Position numbers and translations under genes: made by a program
Part shown: piece by piece, positions 8,741 to 17,955 of the stretch
Layout of the letters: every line of letters starts with the position of its first letter
How positions within the stretch are numbered: the first letter of the stretch is position 1
Assembly (NCBI GenBank): GCA_021815365.1
Contig: JAKAGZ010000001.1
Coordinates: forward strand, 1 to 64,000
Direction of reading: 5' to 3'
Length of the DNA stretch: 64,000 nucleotides
DNA from: Bacteroidota bacterium
Lineage (GTDB): Bacteria; Bacteroidota; Ignavibacteria; Ignavibacteriales; Ignavibacteriaceae
Notes under the pieces: model-generated
Told to the model about the DNA's origin: nothing
Databases searched by the model: none
Seen by the model: the letters and a program-made list of their open reading frames with translations, nothing else

Positions 8741-8763
8741 TGTCATTACGATTAACAATGACA
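8741..8763 (+). terminator. Hairpin between dnaJ-like gene and htpG
   Basis: A 7-bp perfect stem, TGTCATT (8741-8747) with AATGACA (8757-8763), is followed after 7 bases by a T6 run (8771-8776). It could be a weak intrinsic terminator. Confidence 0.4.
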
Positions 8764-8803
8764 AACAAAATTTTTTAGTAACAAAAAGCACGGAGAAAAT
8801 CCA

Positions 8804-10714
8804 ATGGGTTCAGAACAGGCAACAACAATTAAATATGAATTTAAAGCAGAAGTAAAACAGCTTCTCGATATCCTTGTACATTCACTCTACACAAGCAGGG
8901 AAATATTCCTGCGTGAATTAATCTCCAACTCTTCTGATGCATTGGATAAATTGAGATTCCAATCTACTAAAGGAACTGAAATTTCAGACAGTGATTTACC
9001 ACTCGAAATCAGGATTAACTTCGATGAAAAGAAAAAGCTGTTAACTGTTTCTGATACAGGAATAGGTATGACAAAAGATGAGCTGATCAGCAATATTGGT
9101 ACGATTGCAAAATCAGGTTCTGCAGACTTTATAAAATCCTTGCAGGAAAATAGAGCCGATGCAAACAATATCATTGGAAAGTTTGGCGTTGGTTTTTATT
9201 CGGTTTTTATGGTTGCAGAAAAGGTTGTCATAAAATCAAAATCATATCAGAAAGAAGCTGAACCGGTTGTGTGGAGTTCTGACGGATTGGGAAGTTATGA
9301 AATAACTGAAACAAATGAAAAATTAAAACGCGGAACAATAATAGAAATCCATCTGAAGGAAGATGCGAAAGAATTTGCTGAAAAATACAGACTGGAAACA
9401 ACGATTAAAAAACATTCAAACTTCATACAGTTCCCAATCTATTTAGAAAAGGAAAGGGTGAATACCATCTCGGCAATCTGGAGGGAGCCGAAGAGTAATG
9501 TTAAAAAAGACCAGTACATTGAGTTCTATAAATTCCTGACTTATGACAATGAAGAACCGATGGATATTATCCATAAATCTGTTGACGCACCAATACAGTT
9601 CCACAGCCTGCTGTTTATTCCGAAAAAGAATTTTGATTTCTTTGGGTTGAACAGAGAAGACTATGGGTTAGATCTTTATGTAAGGAGAGTTTTAATTCAG
9701 CACAAAAATAAAAAGCTGCTGCCGGAATATTTAAGCTTTGTTAAAGGTGTTGTTGATTCAGAAGATCTGCCGCTGAATATTTCAAGAGAAACATTGCAGG
9801 AGAATATAATCTTTACAAAGATTGCTAACACTGTTACAAGCCAGGTCCTTTCATACTTATCAGATAAGGCAAAAGACAAGCCGGAAGAATATGCTGAATT
9901 CTGGAAAGAGCACGGAAGGTATTTCAAACTCGGTTACACAGATTTTACGAATGCAGATAAATATCAGCAGCTCCTGAGGTTTAATTCCTCCAACGATAAA
10001 GATGATAAAGGCTTGACTTCGATTGAAGATTATGTTTCAAGATTTAAGAAAGATCAGAAAGAAATTTACTACGCATTCGGTAACAGCAGGGAAGCGATCG
10101 AGCAGGACCCGCATCTTGAAATTTTTAAAAAGAAAGGATTAGAAGTCCTTTATCTTTACGACCCCCTCGATGAATTTGTGCTAAGCTCAATAAGAAAATT
10201 TAAAGACTACGAATTTAAATCAGTCGACACAGTTGATTTAAGCAAACTCGACAAGTTTAAAGACAGCGGAGAGAAAAAAGATAAATTAGAAGAACTGAGC
10301 AAAGATGATACGAAACATTTTGACAGTCTGCTTTCGAGAATAAAAGATATTCTCGGCGACAGAGTAACAGAAGTTAAAGAATCAAAGAGATTAAGTGAAA
10401 GCCCTTGTGTGCTTGTGAACCAGGACGAAACAATGTCATCTCAGATGCAGAAAATCATAAGAATGACTACAAAAGATATGAGTATTCAGAAAAAGACTTT
10501 CGAAATAAACAGGGATCACAAACTCATAAGAAACCTTTTAAAAGTGTTTAAAACGAATTCAAAAGATAATTATATAACAGACACTGTTGAGGAATTGTTT
10601 GAAGCCGCACAACTGCTCACCGGCGATCTTACAGATCCTCACAGGCTTGTGAACAGAATAAACAAAACGCTCGAACATGCAAGTGAAATGTACGTAGATC
10701 GGATAAAGGGATAA
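8804..10714 (+). CDS. htpG: Chaperone HtpG (bacterial Hsp90)
   Basis: This ATP-dependent dimeric chaperone has the GHKL ATPase motifs in order: NSSDALDKLRFQS, DTGIGMT, GTIAKSGSADF and GKFGVGFYSVFMVA within the first 150 residues. The middle domain carries the catalytic-Arg loop LNISRETLQEN near residue 325, and the C-terminal dimerisation domain ends the 636-residue chain. A GGAG ribosome-binding site precedes the ATG. It lies in the chaperone cluster upstream of clpB with a 27-base gap. Confidence 0.96.
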   Translation: MGSEQATTIKYEFKAEVKQLLDILVHSLYTSREIFLRELISNSSDALDKLRFQSTKGTEISDSDLPLEIRINFDEKKKLLTVSDTGIGMTKDELISNIGTIAKSGSADFIKSLQENRADANNIIGKFGVGFYSVFMVAEKVVIKSKSYQKEAEPVVWSSDGLGSYEITETNEKLKRGTIIEIHLKEDAKEFAEKYRLETTIKKHSNFIQFPIYLEKERVNTISAIWREPKSNVKKDQYIEFYKFLTYDNEEPMDIIHKSVDAPIQFHSLLFIPKKNFDFFGLNREDYGLDLYVRRVLIQHKNKKLLPEYLSFVKGVVDSEDLPLNISRETLQENIIFTKIANTVTSQVLSYLSDKAKDKPEEYAEFWKEHGRYFKLGYTDFTNADKYQQLLRFNSSNDKDDKGLTSIEDYVSRFKKDQKEIYYAFGNSREAIEQDPHLEIFKKKGLEVLYLYDPLDEFVLSSIRKFKDYEFKSVDTVDLSKLDKFKDSGEKKDKLEELSKDDTKHFDSLLSRIKDILGDRVTEVKESKRLSESPCVLVNQDETMSSQMQKIIRMTTKDMSIQKKTFEINRDHKLIRNLLKVFKTNSKDNYITDTVEELFEAAQLLTGDLTDPHRLVNRINKTLEHASEMYVDRIKG

Positions 10715-10741
10715 GAAAATTTCAGAAGGAAAAGTTATTTT

Positions 10742-13360
10742 ATGCAATTTAACCCAAGTAAATTAACAGTAAAAGCACAAGAAATTGTTCAAACAGCTAT
10801 TGAGATTGCCCAGAACTATAACAACCAGATTTTAGAACCTGAACATATTCTTGCTGCTCTTGTCCAGGAAAGCGGAAACGTTGCCGAGACTATTATTCAA
10901 AAGACAGGCGGCAATGTCGGCAGACTGAAACTTAAGGTAAATGAGGTGCTCGAAAGCCTGCCCAAAATCAGCGGCGCCGGCATTGGCAATCAACAGATGT
11001 CTAATCAAACTGCAAAGCTGTTTGATTCCGCTGCAGAAGAAGCACGCAATCTTAAAGATGAGTATGTCTCTACAGAACATTTGCTGCTTGCTCTGTCTAA
11101 TTATGAAGGAAAAGCAGGAAGAATTCTAAGAGAGAACGGAATTTCCCGTGATGAAATTCTAACTGCTTTGAAAGATGTCCGCGGCACTCAAAGAGTTACG
11201 ACCCAGAACCCTGAGGATACTTATCAGGCGCTGGAAAAATATGGAAGAGATCTGAATGACCTTGCCCGCGCCGGTAAGCTGGATCCTGTTATCGGTCGTG
11301 ATGAAGAAATAAGAAGAGTGCTTCAGGTTCTTTCGAGAAGAACAAAAAATAATCCTGTTTTAATCGGTGAACCAGGTGTCGGCAAAACAGCGATCGCAGA
11401 GGGGATTGCTCACCGGATTATAGTTGGAGATGTTCCGGAAAATTTAAAAACAAAAAAAATAGTCGCTCTTGATATGGGTGCGCTTGTCGCCGGCACACAA
11501 TTCCGCGGACAGTTCGAAGAGAGAATGAAAGCAGTGCTTAAAGAAGTTCAGGAATCCAACGGCGAGATTATTCTTTTCATTGACGAGCTTCATACTCTTG
11601 TTGGTGCCGGTTCGGTTCAAGGTTCTATGGACGCAGCAAATATTCTGAAGCCCGCGCTCGCAAAAGGCGAACTGCATGCAATTGGCGCTACCACACTTGA
11701 TGAGTACAAAAAATACATTGAAAAGGATGCTGCTCTTGAAAGAAGATTTCAGCCTGTTCTTGTAAGCGAACCGAGCGAGGAAGATACTATTTCTATCCTG
11801 CGCGGACTGCGAGAAAGATACGAAGTTCATCACGGCGTAAGAATTACAGATGCTGCAATAGTTGCTGCCGCACAGCTTTCACACCGATACATCGCCGACA
11901 GGTTTTTACCCGACAAAGCTATTGATCTTGTTGATGAGGCTGCGTCTAAATTAAGAATTGAAATTGATTCGATGCCCGAAGAGCTGGATACACTCGAAAG
12001 AAAAATAAAACAGCTTGAGATCGAAAGAGAAGCATTGAAGCGTGAGAAAGACGAAGCTTCTGCAAAACGGCTGGAAGAGTTGAAAAAAGAACTGGGCGAT
12101 CTCGAAGAGAACAGGAATAAATACCGAATGCACTGGAATCTTGAAAAAGAAAAAATACAGAAGATCCGTGCAATGAAAAGTGAGATTGATAATGCAAGAA
12201 CACTGTCTGATAAATATGAGCGGGAAGGAAATCTTGGTAAAGTTGCTGAGCTTCGTTACGGCAAAATTGCCGAGCTTGAAAAAAACCTGAAGATAGAAAC
12301 TGCTGAGCTTGCAAAAATTCAAAAGAACAGAAAAATGCTGAAGGAAGAAGTTGATGCTGAAGATATTGCTGAAGTTGTTGCAAAATGGACTGGTATCCCC
12401 GTCAGCAAAATGCTTGAAAGCGAGAGAAGTAAACTGCTCAGGCTTGAAGATGAGCTTCATCACAGGGTAGTGGGACAGGATGATGCTGTTGCCGCTGTAG
12501 CAAACGCTGTCCGCAGATCACGCGCTGGCTTGCATGATGTAAAAAAGCCAATCGGCTCTTTCATATTTTTAGGTACTACAGGTGTTGGTAAAACAGAGCT
12601 TGCACGCGCACTCGCAGAATTTCTTTTTGATGACGAGCACGCAATGGTGAGAATTGATATGTCGGAGTATATGGAAAAATTTTCCGTATCAAGATTGATA
12701 GGCGCACCGCCGGGATACATTGGCTACGAAGAGGGCGGGCAATTAACAGAAGCTGTCCGCAGGCGTCCATACTCCGTTGTGCTGCTGGATGAAATTGAAA
12801 AAGCTCACCCCGATGTTTTCAATATTCTTCTGCAGGTTTTAGATGACGGAAGACTTACCGATAACCAGGGAAGGACTGTGAACTTCAAGAACACAATAAT
12901 TATAATGACGTCGAATCTCGGCTCACATTTAATTCAGGAAAGAACTGAAGGCGTGAGCGATGAAGAAATGGAAAATGTGCTGGGTAACTTAAGACATACA
13001 TTGATAGACCTGCTGCGAAAAACGATCCGCCCTGAATTTTTAAACAGGATTGACGAAGTTGTGCTCTTCAAACCATTGACGAGAAGCGAGATAAGAAAAA
13101 TTGTTGATATACAAATCAGGTCTGTACAAAAAATGCTGACACAGAAAGAAATAGCTCTTGATGTTGATGACGAAGCAAAAGACTGGCTTGCAAAACTCGG
13201 TTATAATGTTACGTTTGGCGCACGACCTCTGAAAAGAACAATACAAAAATATCTCACCAACCCCCTCTCGCAGGAACTGCTGATGGGCAGCTTTTCAGAC
13301 GGCGATAATATCAAAGTTACGCTGAGCGAAAACGGAACGCTGGTGTTCAGGAAAAAGTAA
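10742..13360 (+). CDS. clpB: Disaggregase ClpB
   Basis: This Hsp100 disaggregase works with the DnaK system. The 872-residue protein has the double Clp-N repeat (1-145), a first AAA+ domain with Walker [14 protein letters not shown] near 205, and the coiled-coil M domain that separates ClpB from ClpA/C (about 400-530). The second AAA+ domain has [11 protein letters not shown] near 610 and Walker [14 protein letters not shown]. The pore loop [12 protein letters not shown] is also present. It ends the chaperone cluster; the accessory island starts 137 bases downstream. Confidence 0.96.
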   Translation: MQFNPSKLTVKAQEIVQTAIEIAQNYNNQILEPEHILAALVQESGNVAETIIQKTGGNVGRLKLKVNEVLESLPKISGAGIGNQQMSNQTAKLFDSAAEEARNLKDEYVSTEHLLLALSNYEGKAGRILRENGISRDEILTALKDVRGTQRVTTQNPEDTYQALEKYGRDLNDLARAGKLDPVIGRDEEIRRVLQVLSRRTKNNPVLIGEPGVGKTAIAEGIAHRIIVGDVPENLKTKKIVALDMGALVAGTQFRGQFEERMKAVLKEVQESNGEIILFIDELHTLVGAGSVQGSMDAANILKPALAKGELHAIGATTLDEYKKYIEKDAALERRFQPVLVSEPSEEDTISILRGLRERYEVHHGVRITDAAIVAAAQLSHRYIADRFLPDKAIDLVDEAASKLRIEIDSMPEELDTLERKIKQLEIEREALKREKDEASAKRLEELKKELGDLEENRNKYRMHWNLEKEKIQKIRAMKSEIDNARTLSDKYEREGNLGKVAELRYGKIAELEKNLKIETAELAKIQKNRKMLKEEVDAEDIAEVVAKWTGIPVSKMLESERSKLLRLEDELHHRVVGQDDAVAAVANAVRRSRAGLHDVKKPIGSFIFLGTTGVGKTELARALAEFLFDDEHAMVRIDMSEYMEKFSVSRLIGAPPGYIGYEEGGQLTEAVRRRPYSVVLLDEIEKAHPDVFNILLQVLDDGRLTDNQGRTVNFKNTIIIMTSNLGSHLIQERTEGVSDEEMENVLGNLRHTLIDLLRKTIRPEFLNRIDEVVLFKPLTRSEIRKIVDIQIRSVQKMLTQKEIALDVDDEAKDWLAKLGYNVTFGARPLKRTIQKYLTNPLSQELLMGSFSDGDNIKVTLSENGTLVFRKK

Positions 13361-13386
13361 CAAAAAAATATTTATGAAAAAAAATT

Positions 13387-13425
13387 ATTGCGTCTATACA
13401 GCCTGTTTGGTATAATATACGCAAT
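13387..13425 (+). terminator. Imperfect inverted repeat after clpB
   Basis: ATTGCGT (13387-13393) pairs with ACGCAAT (13419-13425), extended by TATAC/GTATA. There is no T-tract after it. It could terminate clpB or be part of a worn recombination site at the edge of the accessory island. Confidence 0.35.
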
Positions 13426-13496
13426 GGAAATTATAAATTGGGTTGTTAAAGGAGTTATACGCCACATTTTCTTTCACAACATAAGGAGTTTTCAAA

Positions 13497-14078
13497 ATGG
13501 AAACCAGTAATATTCGAGTAAAATTTTCACACGGCGATATTATGATTGAGTTAGAGGGAGATGCGTCAACTGTTTTGTCTGAACTCCGCTCACTCAAAAA
13601 GGATGGAACTGGTAAACTTTTAGAATTTTTTGGAATACTTCCTGCTCATTCGAGTACCACCATCCAACCACACCATGATGGGAAAGTTACACATCCACCA
13701 GCACAACATATTGACCTTAAAAACTTTCCTCCTCTTAATGATATTGTTCTGAGAAATCTCCCAAAGAGTGAAGCCGAATGGATTGCAATCTACGGATATT
13801 TTGCTTCCAATGGTGGTAAAAAGACATTCACCCGTGATGAACTTTGGAACCAATATAAAACTTCTCAACGAAACACAAAGGGACGACGTGATAACCTCAC
13901 CAACAATATAAAACAAGCTGTCTCGAAAAGTTGGATTTCAAACATTAGTGAAGATACATTCAGTCTTTTGGATGAAGGCATTGCCAAAGCAAAGGAAATC
14001 GTTTCCAGAGAAAAAGCCCCTAAGAAACGAATTATCAAATCAAGAAACAAAAAAACAGCTAAGGAGAGTAAAGCATAA
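13497..14078 (+). CDS. Unknown protein with winged-helix-like middle and basic tail
   Basis: No named family is recognised in these 193 residues. The N-terminal 50 residues (IRVKFSHGDIMIELEGDAST then VLSELRSL) look like a beta-hairpin plus helix. Residues 90-165 (EAEWIAIYGYFASNGGKKTF then DELWNQY) look like a helix-turn-helix or winged helix. The last 25 residues are Lys/Arg-rich, fitting nucleic-acid binding. An AAGGAG ribosome-binding site precedes the ATG. Its TAA shares a base with the ATG of the next gene, so the two are coupled and probably act together. It lies in the integron-like cassette. Confidence 0.75.
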   Translation: METSNIRVKFSHGDIMIELEGDASTVLSELRSLKKDGTGKLLEFFGILPAHSSTTIQPHHDGKVTHPPAQHIDLKNFPPLNDIVLRNLPKSEAEWIAIYGYFASNGGKKTFTRDELWNQYKTSQRNTKGRRDNLTNNIKQAVSKSWISNISEDTFSLLDEGIAKAKEIVSREKAPKKRIIKSRNKKTAKESKA

Positions 14079-14857
14079 TGGCTGATTCTTCCGAGCTTTC
14101 TGTTGATCTTGTTAAAGCATTTGGCAAAACACTCGGGCAGGTTTATGCAACAGCGATGTTATCTCATTTTGCTGGAATGCGTCTCGCTTACTTTGCGAGA
14201 GATTGGGAATCTTGTAGTACTAAGGGTGGAAAATTTGTCGAGGCATTGCTAAAAGGAATTCACTTCTTTACCACAGGAAATAGACCGAAAAGAATCAATG
14301 TCGGGGCTGAGATTGACAGGCTTGCAAATCTTCCAAAAGATTCTTTCAATGATTCTATTCGTTTACTAATCCCTCGTGTATCTCGATCGCTTTATCATAT
14401 AGCAAGCGATCGGGGTGCGCGCCATGATATTACTGGTTTCGACCCGAGTCGGATGGACGCACAAATGACTATTGCATCTGCATCATTCATCTTAGCAGAA
14501 CTTGTTCGCTTATTCCACCCTGGTAATCTGTCTTCTGATGAAGCCCAAACAATTGCTGATGGACTTGTTCAACGGAGAATCCCACTCGTTACTGCGGTTT
14601 TTGATGTTAAACGTGTCCTAAATCCGAAGCTGGAATATAGTGACAAAGCAATGTTGTTGTTATATGACTCTTATCCTAAACCTGTGCGAGTAACTGACCT
14701 TTTCAATTGGTCTGAACATAGAAATATTACTGACTTCAAACGTAAAATTTTGCAAAAACTTCATGATCAAAAATTAATTGAATATCGTGATAATCTTTGC
14801 GTATTACTCGAGCCCGGACTTAGATATGTTGATCAGAATTTTATTCCTAATAAATGA
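14078..14857 (+). CDS. Unknown protein, possible HEPN-like helical domain plus winged helix
   Basis: The 259-residue protein is mostly helical. The central stretch IPRVSRSLYHIASDRGARHD (98-117) followed by MDAQMTIASASFILAELVRL (126-145) resembles small abortive-infection-type proteins with RNKRGxxH-like motifs. R100-x6-H107 nominally fits an Rx4-6H spacing, but the Arg expected just before RGARH is replaced by Ala, so nuclease activity is doubtful. The C-terminal 60 residues look like a winged helix. The function is not known. Coupled start (TAATG) with the upstream gene; the attC-like site begins 13 bases after its stop. Confidence 0.75.
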   Translation: MADSSELSVDLVKAFGKTLGQVYATAMLSHFAGMRLAYFARDWESCSTKGGKFVEALLKGIHFFTTGNRPKRINVGAEIDRLANLPKDSFNDSIRLLIPRVSRSLYHIASDRGARHDITGFDPSRMDAQMTIASASFILAELVRLFHPGNLSSDEAQTIADGLVQRRIPLVTAVFDVKRVLNPKLEYSDKAMLLLYDSYPKPVRVTDLFNWSEHRNITDFKRKILQKLHDQKLIEYRDNLCVLLEPGLRYVDQNFIPNK

Positions 14858-14870
14858 AGAAGAAAATGCG

Positions 14871-15009
14871 GCGTATAACAGCGAAAAACAATGACGCTCA
14901 CACATTTTACGATTGATTATAGAGTTCGCTCCATCCCCCCCCCGCCACATTAAATGAATCTTTTTTGAGCGGCTGGCGGGACGGCATTGTTTTCGCACAC
15001 GTTACGTGC
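14871..15009 (+). repeat. attC-like recombination site
   Basis: The 139-base site folds as one long hairpin. R''-like GCGTATAAC (14871-14879) opposes R'-like GTTACGTGC (15001-15009). GCGAAAAACAATG (14881-14893) pairs with CATTGTTTTCGC (14985-14996) except for one extra A, like the extrahelical bases of attC sites. An inner stem CCCGCCA/TGGCGGG (14941-14947 with 14974-14980) continues the fold. The terminal R arms are only partly complementary, as expected when the right R' belongs to the next cassette or integration site. Confidence 0.65.
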
Positions 15010-15070
15010 AATAGTGCCAATTAGCCTGAAATTTCTTACATTTGAAGTGAACTCTATGTAAGGATAAATA

Positions 15071-16033
15071 ATGCCTGAAGTATTCGCAAGGAAAAAAGAA
15101 AAAACAACTTTCTTCGGTCAAACGGAAAATCACGGTGAGATTCTGCCAATTAATATGGCTTCATACAAATCAGAAATACCCGTGCTTTATTACAAACACA
15201 AGAACGGCAAGATTTGGGCTGGTGATTCTATTGCTTGGCTCAAATCATTGAATGAATCTTCTGTTGACTTAGTTTTTGCTGATCCACCTTACAATTTAAA
15301 TAAGGCAGAATGGGATAGCTTTGAATCACATCAAGAGTATATTGAGTGGTCTATTTCCTGGATAGAATTAGCTGCTAAAGCTTTAAAGCCCAATGGTACT
15401 CTTTACATTTGCGGTTTTTCGGAAATCCTTGCTGACATCAAAGCTCCGGCAATGAAGTTCTTCAAAGGATGCCGCTGGATTGTTTGGCATTACAAGAACA
15501 AAGCAAATCTTGGAAACGATTGGGGACGATCACACGAAAGCATTCTTCATTTTCGGAAGAGCAAGGAATTCAAACTAAATGTTAATGACATAAGAATTCC
15601 ATACTCCAATCACACATTAAAATATCCGAGTCATCCACAAGCTGTAACAAGCCAATACGGGAATGGAGACAAAGAGCATATTTGGGAACCAAATCCGAAA
15701 GGTGCTAAACCAAAAGATGTAATTGAGATTCCAACGACTTGCAATGGTATGCACGAAAAGACAACACATCCTACTCAGAAACCGGAAGAGCTTCTAAGGA
15801 AGATCATCCTTGCTTCATCTAACATTGGCGATCTGATTGTTGATCCGTTTCTTGGCTCCGGCACAACTGCCGTTTGTGCAGAACAACTAAAAAGGAAATG
15901 GATGGGTTGTGACATTTCTCCTGAGTATTGCGGCTTTGCTGTAAAGCGATTAGAGTTGGTAGAACCCTGGAGCATTGAGAAATGGATTCAGTATGACATT
16001 GAAAACCAAAAACGAAGAATGTCTATCAGATGA
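15071..16033 (+). CDS. Type II DNA methyltransferase, adenine-specific (beta class)
   Basis: It transfers methyl from SAM to an adenine in its recognition site. The catalytic motif DPPYNL (71-76) comes before the SAM-binding motif DPFLGSGTT (258-266), which is the beta-class order. HPTQKP (233-238), usual for this class, is present. The 320-residue length fits. The ATG follows AAGGA. The stop overlaps the endonuclease ATG (ATGA), so it forms a coupled R-M pair. The recognition site cannot be read from the sequence. Confidence 0.9.
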   Translation: MPEVFARKKEKTTFFGQTENHGEILPINMASYKSEIPVLYYKHKNGKIWAGDSIAWLKSLNESSVDLVFADPPYNLNKAEWDSFESHQEYIEWSISWIELAAKALKPNGTLYICGFSEILADIKAPAMKFFKGCRWIVWHYKNKANLGNDWGRSHESILHFRKSKEFKLNVNDIRIPYSNHTLKYPSHPQAVTSQYGNGDKEHIWEPNPKGAKPKDVIEIPTTCNGMHEKTTHPTQKPEELLRKIILASSNIGDLIVDPFLGSGTTAVCAEQLKRKWMGCDISPEYCGFAVKRLELVEPWSIEKWIQYDIENQKRRMSIR

Positions 16034-16986
16034 AAAAATATACGCTTGAAGACCTGCAGGAGAGTATCAGAGACAAAACAGCTTTTAGACAAATTGATGA
16101 CTATGCAAAACTTGCTATAGCTTTCCTTAACCTCATTCCCAGACTGAAGCCAACAAGAATCGTTTCCCCGAACACTAAGAATTATATCTTCTTTCAATAC
16201 GGGGCAAAATATTCTCATCGTATTTCACGACCGCTTAATACAAACCTTTTCATTGAAGACCCGCATAAATTAAACAAAAGTTTCGAGCGGCTCCTTAATT
16301 TTTTAAATGATGTCCGAAAATTGGAACGCAACGTTCTTGATAAAAAATCTTATCGTTCGTTTCTCGATTCCCAAGAGATTAACAAAGTAGTTTACACTGT
16401 GCAGCAATCCATCGGCTGCATAACTGATTCATTCGATAATCCGAACACTGCGAGAAAGCGGGTAGGACAACTTTTTGAGAACCTGATTAAACTAACAATA
16501 CAACAGGTTGGCATTGTTTGCGAGCCACGCACGATTACAATTCCAATTCCCGGATACGAAGATTACGAAATGTCTTATGAACTTGATTTGGTTTTCTCAA
16601 GAAACAAAGCAGTCATCGCATCTGAAACAAAATACATTCACGACTCTGAAATAGTCGGTTCTGTGAAAACAACAAGTAAAGATAGAATCGACAAGATTTT
16701 TCTAGACAAGTATCTTCTCACCAAACTTCTCGGTAGAAACATTCCAGTCATTGCCATTTTTCTTCACGATGTCCAGAGGGCTACAAAAGGTGATAGCATT
16801 TTCGGTATAAACTCGACTTTCAAAAGTAATCATTTTCTCGGATACACTATCGCTCTCAATCGTCTTGACGGTGTCTATTATGTTGACCCACGACCAGAGA
16901 TGGTAACAAACGAACGACTTAAAGAACAAATTAAAGATTTTCAAAAATTTATTGTGACTGAGCTTTGGGAATTATCGAAAAGGTAA
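16030..16986 (+). CDS. Probable type II restriction endonuclease (PD-(D/E)XK)
   Basis: The 318-residue protein overlaps the upstream methyltransferase by 4 bases, the typical place for its cognate nuclease. A PD-(D/E)XK core is visible: QLFENLIK (E150), then YELDLVF (D186) and, 13 residues later, the pair E199-T-K201 in IASETKYIHD. The rest is not matched to a named enzyme. The function is inferred from the motif plus operon context. Confidence 0.75.
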   Translation: MKKYTLEDLQESIRDKTAFRQIDDYAKLAIAFLNLIPRLKPTRIVSPNTKNYIFFQYGAKYSHRISRPLNTNLFIEDPHKLNKSFERLLNFLNDVRKLERNVLDKKSYRSFLDSQEINKVVYTVQQSIGCITDSFDNPNTARKRVGQLFENLIKLTIQQVGIVCEPRTITIPIPGYEDYEMSYELDLVFSRNKAVIASETKYIHDSEIVGSVKTTSKDRIDKIFLDKYLLTKLLGRNIPVIAIFLHDVQRATKGDSIFGINSTFKSNHFLGYTIALNRLDGVYYVDPRPEMVTNERLKEQIKDFQKFIVTELWELSKR

Positions 16987-17034
16987 AGAATTGACACTAC
17001 TGCAAATAACATCAAGCAAAAATGGCTGCTGACT

Positions 17035-17754
17035 ATGACCGACAAACACGATGATATAAAAAAATTTTTAGATACCCTTCCTGACACATTCGACATTTTA
17101 GAAGTGGGCATTGACATTCAAACACAAAAGGAATACCTCGATTACTCCCATTCGTTTGACCGTGGCGAACTTACCGAGACAGAGACTATCAATCTGGGCA
17201 ACATCCTTCTTGACACCAGGACAGAAATAGAAGCAAAGAAAAAAGTACTGACCTTGTTAGCTCATCTGGAGTCAATTACAGCGTTTCGACAAATTGAAAA
17301 ATATTTGAAAAATCCCGACAAGGACTTAAAAGGATGGGCAGCTTTGGCGTTGCAAGAGTGCAAAATGTTCCTCGAGAGCACATTGACAGAACAGAGTACA
17401 GGCTTTATCTCAAGCGGACTCGGGGGACTTAAGGACAAGCTGCGGTACTTTTTTCTTGTTTTATCATCATCGGACAGACCATTTACCACGACACAAAAGA
17501 GCATAATAAAAGAGGAATTTATTCTTGCAGCCAAAGACTTAAATTGTGTTGTAGAAGCCGTTGAACATTCAGACATATTTGTCGGGCTGACAGTTTTGGT
17601 ACCAATGGGCGTTGCCGTGGGAACATTCATCGAGACAGGAATAAAAATGTGCAATGATTTGGGCGACTTTGTGTTTGAACATTATTACGTGACAAATCAA
17701 GAAATTCCAGACAAATCAGAAATTCTGGACATCATTAAAATAGTAAAAGGATAA
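17035..17754 (+). CDS. HEAT-like repeat protein of unknown function
   Basis: Residues 65-115 (KKVLTLLAHLESITAFRQIE, then GWAALALQECKMFLES) resemble HEAT-type helical pairs. The C-terminal half is a distinct domain with LRYFFLVLSSSDRPFTTTQK and VGTFIETGIKMCNDLGDFVF. Proteins of this shape are common as accessory genes in Bacteroidota, but I know no tested function. It is 49 bases after the endonuclease and may be cotranscribed. It could be part of the R-M locus or an independent passenger. Confidence 0.7.
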   Translation: MTDKHDDIKKFLDTLPDTFDILEVGIDIQTQKEYLDYSHSFDRGELTETETINLGNILLDTRTEIEAKKKVLTLLAHLESITAFRQIEKYLKNPDKDLKGWAALALQECKMFLESTLTEQSTGFISSGLGGLKDKLRYFFLVLSSSDRPFTTTQKSIIKEEFILAAKDLNCVVEAVEHSDIFVGLTVLVPMGVAVGTFIETGIKMCNDLGDFVFEHYYVTNQEIPDKSEILDIIKIVKG

Positions 17755-17772
17755 AAATTGACGGTGCATAAT

Positions 17773-17801
17773 AGCACTTACCGCTAAAAGAGGTTAGTGC
17801 T
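17773..17801 (+). terminator. Hairpin at the right end of the accessory island
   Basis: AGCACTTACC (17773-17782) pairs with GGTTAGTGCT (17792-17801) with one mismatch. It follows the HEAT-like gene by 19 bases. It may end the island transcript. No clear attC-like fold was found in 17755-17955. Confidence 0.4.
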
Positions 17802-17955
17802 TCTCAGGACAGGAAAAAAGACTTGCTCACCCAGTCAGCCATACCTGCCTTTAGCCGACCCTAATTGCTTTTTGTAGAATTTATGGTGAAACTTTAACAG
17901 CAAAAGCCAAGATTTCCATCGAAACTATTTTCAAAACACAATTATTTCACAGATT

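Larger units (their letters stand above)
13454..15001 (+). mobile_element. Integron-like gene cassette (CALIN type) carrying two genes
   Basis: The left edge has GTTATACGC (13454-13462). Its exact reverse complement, GCGTATAAC, begins the attC-like site at 14871. If the cassette were excised as a circle by recombination at G/TT, these two would pair as R' and R'' of a folded attC. This is the expected logic of an integron cassette. The cassette holds the two overlapping genes at 13497-14857. No integrase gene is in the window, so it would be an attC site lacking an integrase nearby. The call is inferred from the pairing, not from a match search. Confidence 0.55.

Noticed and set aside
11444-12463. 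Several long minus-strand frames inside clpB
   Set aside because: They are shadows of clpB; their translations are Phe/Leu/Ser-rich with no motifs.
17755-17955. Second attC-like site at the right end of the island
   Set aside because: Only a simple 10-bp hairpin was found; the R'' expected from the left junction (GCACGTAAC) is absent.
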